Shown: one piece after another, positions 47,131 through 47,833 of the stretch
How the letters are laid out: each line of letters starts with the position of its first letter
Numbering within the stretch: position 1 is the first letter of the stretch
From: Candidatus Bathyarchaeota archaeon
GTDB taxonomy: Archaea; Thermoproteota; Bathyarchaeia; Bathyarchaeales; Bathyarchaeaceae
Direction: 5' to 3'
DNA length: 47,833 nt
Assembly: GCA_030615265.1 (NCBI GenBank)
Contig: JAUWZP010000005.1
Span: 1-47,833, forward strand
The notes under the pieces: model-generated
Seen by the model: only the letters and a program-made list of their open reading frames with translations
Told to the model about the DNA's origin: nothing
Databases searched by the model: none
Position numbers and translations under genes: made by a program

Positions 47131-47739
47131 ATGGTTCGAGTAGAAAAGGTTGAGTTCAAGCCAGTTGGTGTGAGAGACCTCCTCATAGAGATGAAGGACC
47201 TCTCTGAATTAATGATTGACCTAGCATATTCAGCTGCGCTTTTTGACAGTCCAGCGCTTGCCGAAGAAGTTATGGAGATGGAAAGCCACATAGACACACT
47301 TACTTACCTTCTAAACATGAATCTCATGGTAGCCGCTAGAGACGCTGACGACGCCGAGTCTCTTGTTGGAGTTACTAAGGTTGCCGGAGCCACCAACAAG
47401 ATTTCAGATGCCGCAGCGGATATAGCTGCAATAGTTTTGCAGGGGATAGGAATCCACCCCATTATACGAGAAGCCTTCGAAAAAGTTGAAGAGCGATTGA
47501 CACGAGTAAACGTGAGACCTAACTCCATCTTAGTTGGAAAACAACTCGGAGAACTAGAATTAGCTGCAAAGATGGGCGTTGACATAATTGGTATCAGGCG
47601 AAATAAAAGATGGATAATTAACCCAGAAGAAGATGAGGTCATTCGGGAAGGAGACGTTCTCATTGTACGAGGCGCCCCAAAAGGCATAGAAGAAATCGAA
47701 GGCGTCGCCAAAGGAACAATACGGAAACTTGAGGACTGA
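47131..47739 (+). CDS. PhoU-domain plus TrkA_C-domain protein, copy 1
   Basis: A 202-residue protein. Residues 8-115 form a PhoU-like helical bundle (VRDLLIEMKDLSELMIDLAY, EEVMEMESHIDTLTYLLNMN, and a third helix). Residues 125-200 form a TrkA_C (RCK-C) domain: NVRPNSILVGKQLGEL, GVDIIGIRRNKRWIINP and EDEVIREGDVLIVRGAP. Such PhoU-TrkA_C proteins are found beside MgtE/SLC41 half transporters in archaea and probably gate them, sensing a nucleotide or an ion. ATG 47131 is chosen over upstream starts that lack homology; GGGAG is upstream. A second paralog starts five bases after its stop. Confidence 0.82.
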   Translation: MVRVEKVEFKPVGVRDLLIEMKDLSELMIDLAYSAALFDSPALAEEVMEMESHIDTLTYLLNMNLMVAARDADDAESLVGVTKVAGATNKISDAAADIAAIVLQGIGIHPIIREAFEKVEERLTRVNVRPNSILVGKQLGELELAAKMGVDIIGIRRNKRWIINPEEDEVIREGDVLIVRGAPKGIEEIEGVAKGTIRKLED

Positions 47740-47744
47740 AGTTT

Positions 47745-47833
47745 ATGGCAAGCCAAGAATTGTTCAAAAAAATTGTTGACATGATGGTGGAGCTGAAAGA
47801 CACTTCAGAACTTATGCTGGATCTCGCCTACTC
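47745..47833 (+). CDS. Second PhoU-TrkA_C type protein (truncated by the window edge)
   Basis: An open frame of 29 codons plus two bases to the edge: FKKIVDMMVELKDTSELMLDLAYS. It repeats the pattern of the preceding gene's first helix (LLIEMKDLSELMIDLAYS), so it is a paralog and not a chance ORF. ATG 47745, with GAGGACTG upstream, follows the previous stop by 5 bases. The TrkA_C part would lie beyond this window. Confidence 0.75.
   Translation, partial: MASQELFKKIVDMMVELKDTSELMLDLAY

Noticed and set aside
1-47833. CRISPR array, cas genes, insertion sequence or transposase
   Set aside because: I saw no regularly spaced repeats, no Cas proteins and no transposase in any frame.

Overview
This is archaeal chromosomal DNA. 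PolD is encoded by two genes (DP1 and DP2), together with Orc1/Cdc6, NurA-HerA, Alba, aIF5A, Nob1, Elf1, Sec61-beta, GGGP synthase, an Sm-like protein, an intron-bearing tRNA-Ser, and Kor/Por ferredoxin oxidoreductases. Crenarchaeota in the strict sense lack PolD, while the Elf1 and Nob1 set and the general gene style fit the TACK side of the archaea. A Bathyarchaeia-like lineage is my best guess, but it is an inference from gene content and not a phylogeny. Promoters are archaeal (TATA-like boxes). Many starts are TTG or GTG behind purine-rich Shine-Dalgarno (SD) sequences, and three genes appear to start at CTG or ATT.

Left part, 0-2.2 kb: a truncated MscS channel gene, then a small winged-helix gene overlapping an OMP decarboxylase gene (pyrF). 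A degenerate, apparently inactive OMP-decarboxylase paralog converges on it with no gap. 2.2-10.7 kb is a defence-type accessory island: a TIR-Mrr fusion nuclease with an overlapping second PD-(D/E)xK nuclease, a small wHTH-like gene with operator-like inverted repeats, a complete type I restriction-modification operon (hsdR-hsdM-hsdS), and a wHTH + HNH pair. Five copies of the 10-mer TGCATGCATG occur in the window, all inside this island, several beside the promoters of its operons.

10.9-18.7 kb holds housekeeping genes: a short operon of small (partly zinc-binding) proteins below aIF5A, NAD kinase overlapping Nob1, a pyruvate-kinase-C-like protein, tRNA-Ser(CGA), an AbrB-PhoU regulator, and a DUF429 nuclease-fold gene overlapping DP1 of PolD. 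18.7-23.8 kb is a replication and repair locus: orc1/cdc6, a 768-bp non-coding region with ORB-like repeats and an AT-rich core (a likely replication origin), then a wHTH gene, nurA and herA. 23.8-25.3 kb carries a membrane-anchored coiled-coil wHTH protein and an unknown gene, with TGTGATGTCAC palindromes.

25.4-37.9 kb: an aminotransferase, a two-gene (nitrilase + synthetase) NAD synthetase, Elf1, GGGP synthase, DP2 of PolD, a wHTH protein, a MazG-like pyrophosphohydrolase, a decayed DUF488 gene, SHMT, Sec61-beta, a possible structured RNA, an Sm-like protein and a DUF2070 membrane protein. 37.9-43.6 kb is an eight-gene operon encoding two 2-oxoacid:ferredoxin oxidoreductases (Kor-type DABC, then Por-type GDAB). 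43.9-47.8 kb: Alba with a CTG start and a Lys/Pro-rich tail, a class III aminotransferase, two MgtE-type half transporters and, divergently, two tandem PhoU-TrkA_C type genes, the last cut by the window edge.

Most interesting for follow-up: the TIR-Mrr/PD-(D/E)xK gene pair, the shared TGCATGCATG element of the island, the paired OMP decarboxylase and pseudo-OMP decarboxylase, the putative origin, and the tRNA-Ser with a probable second intron in its D-arm.
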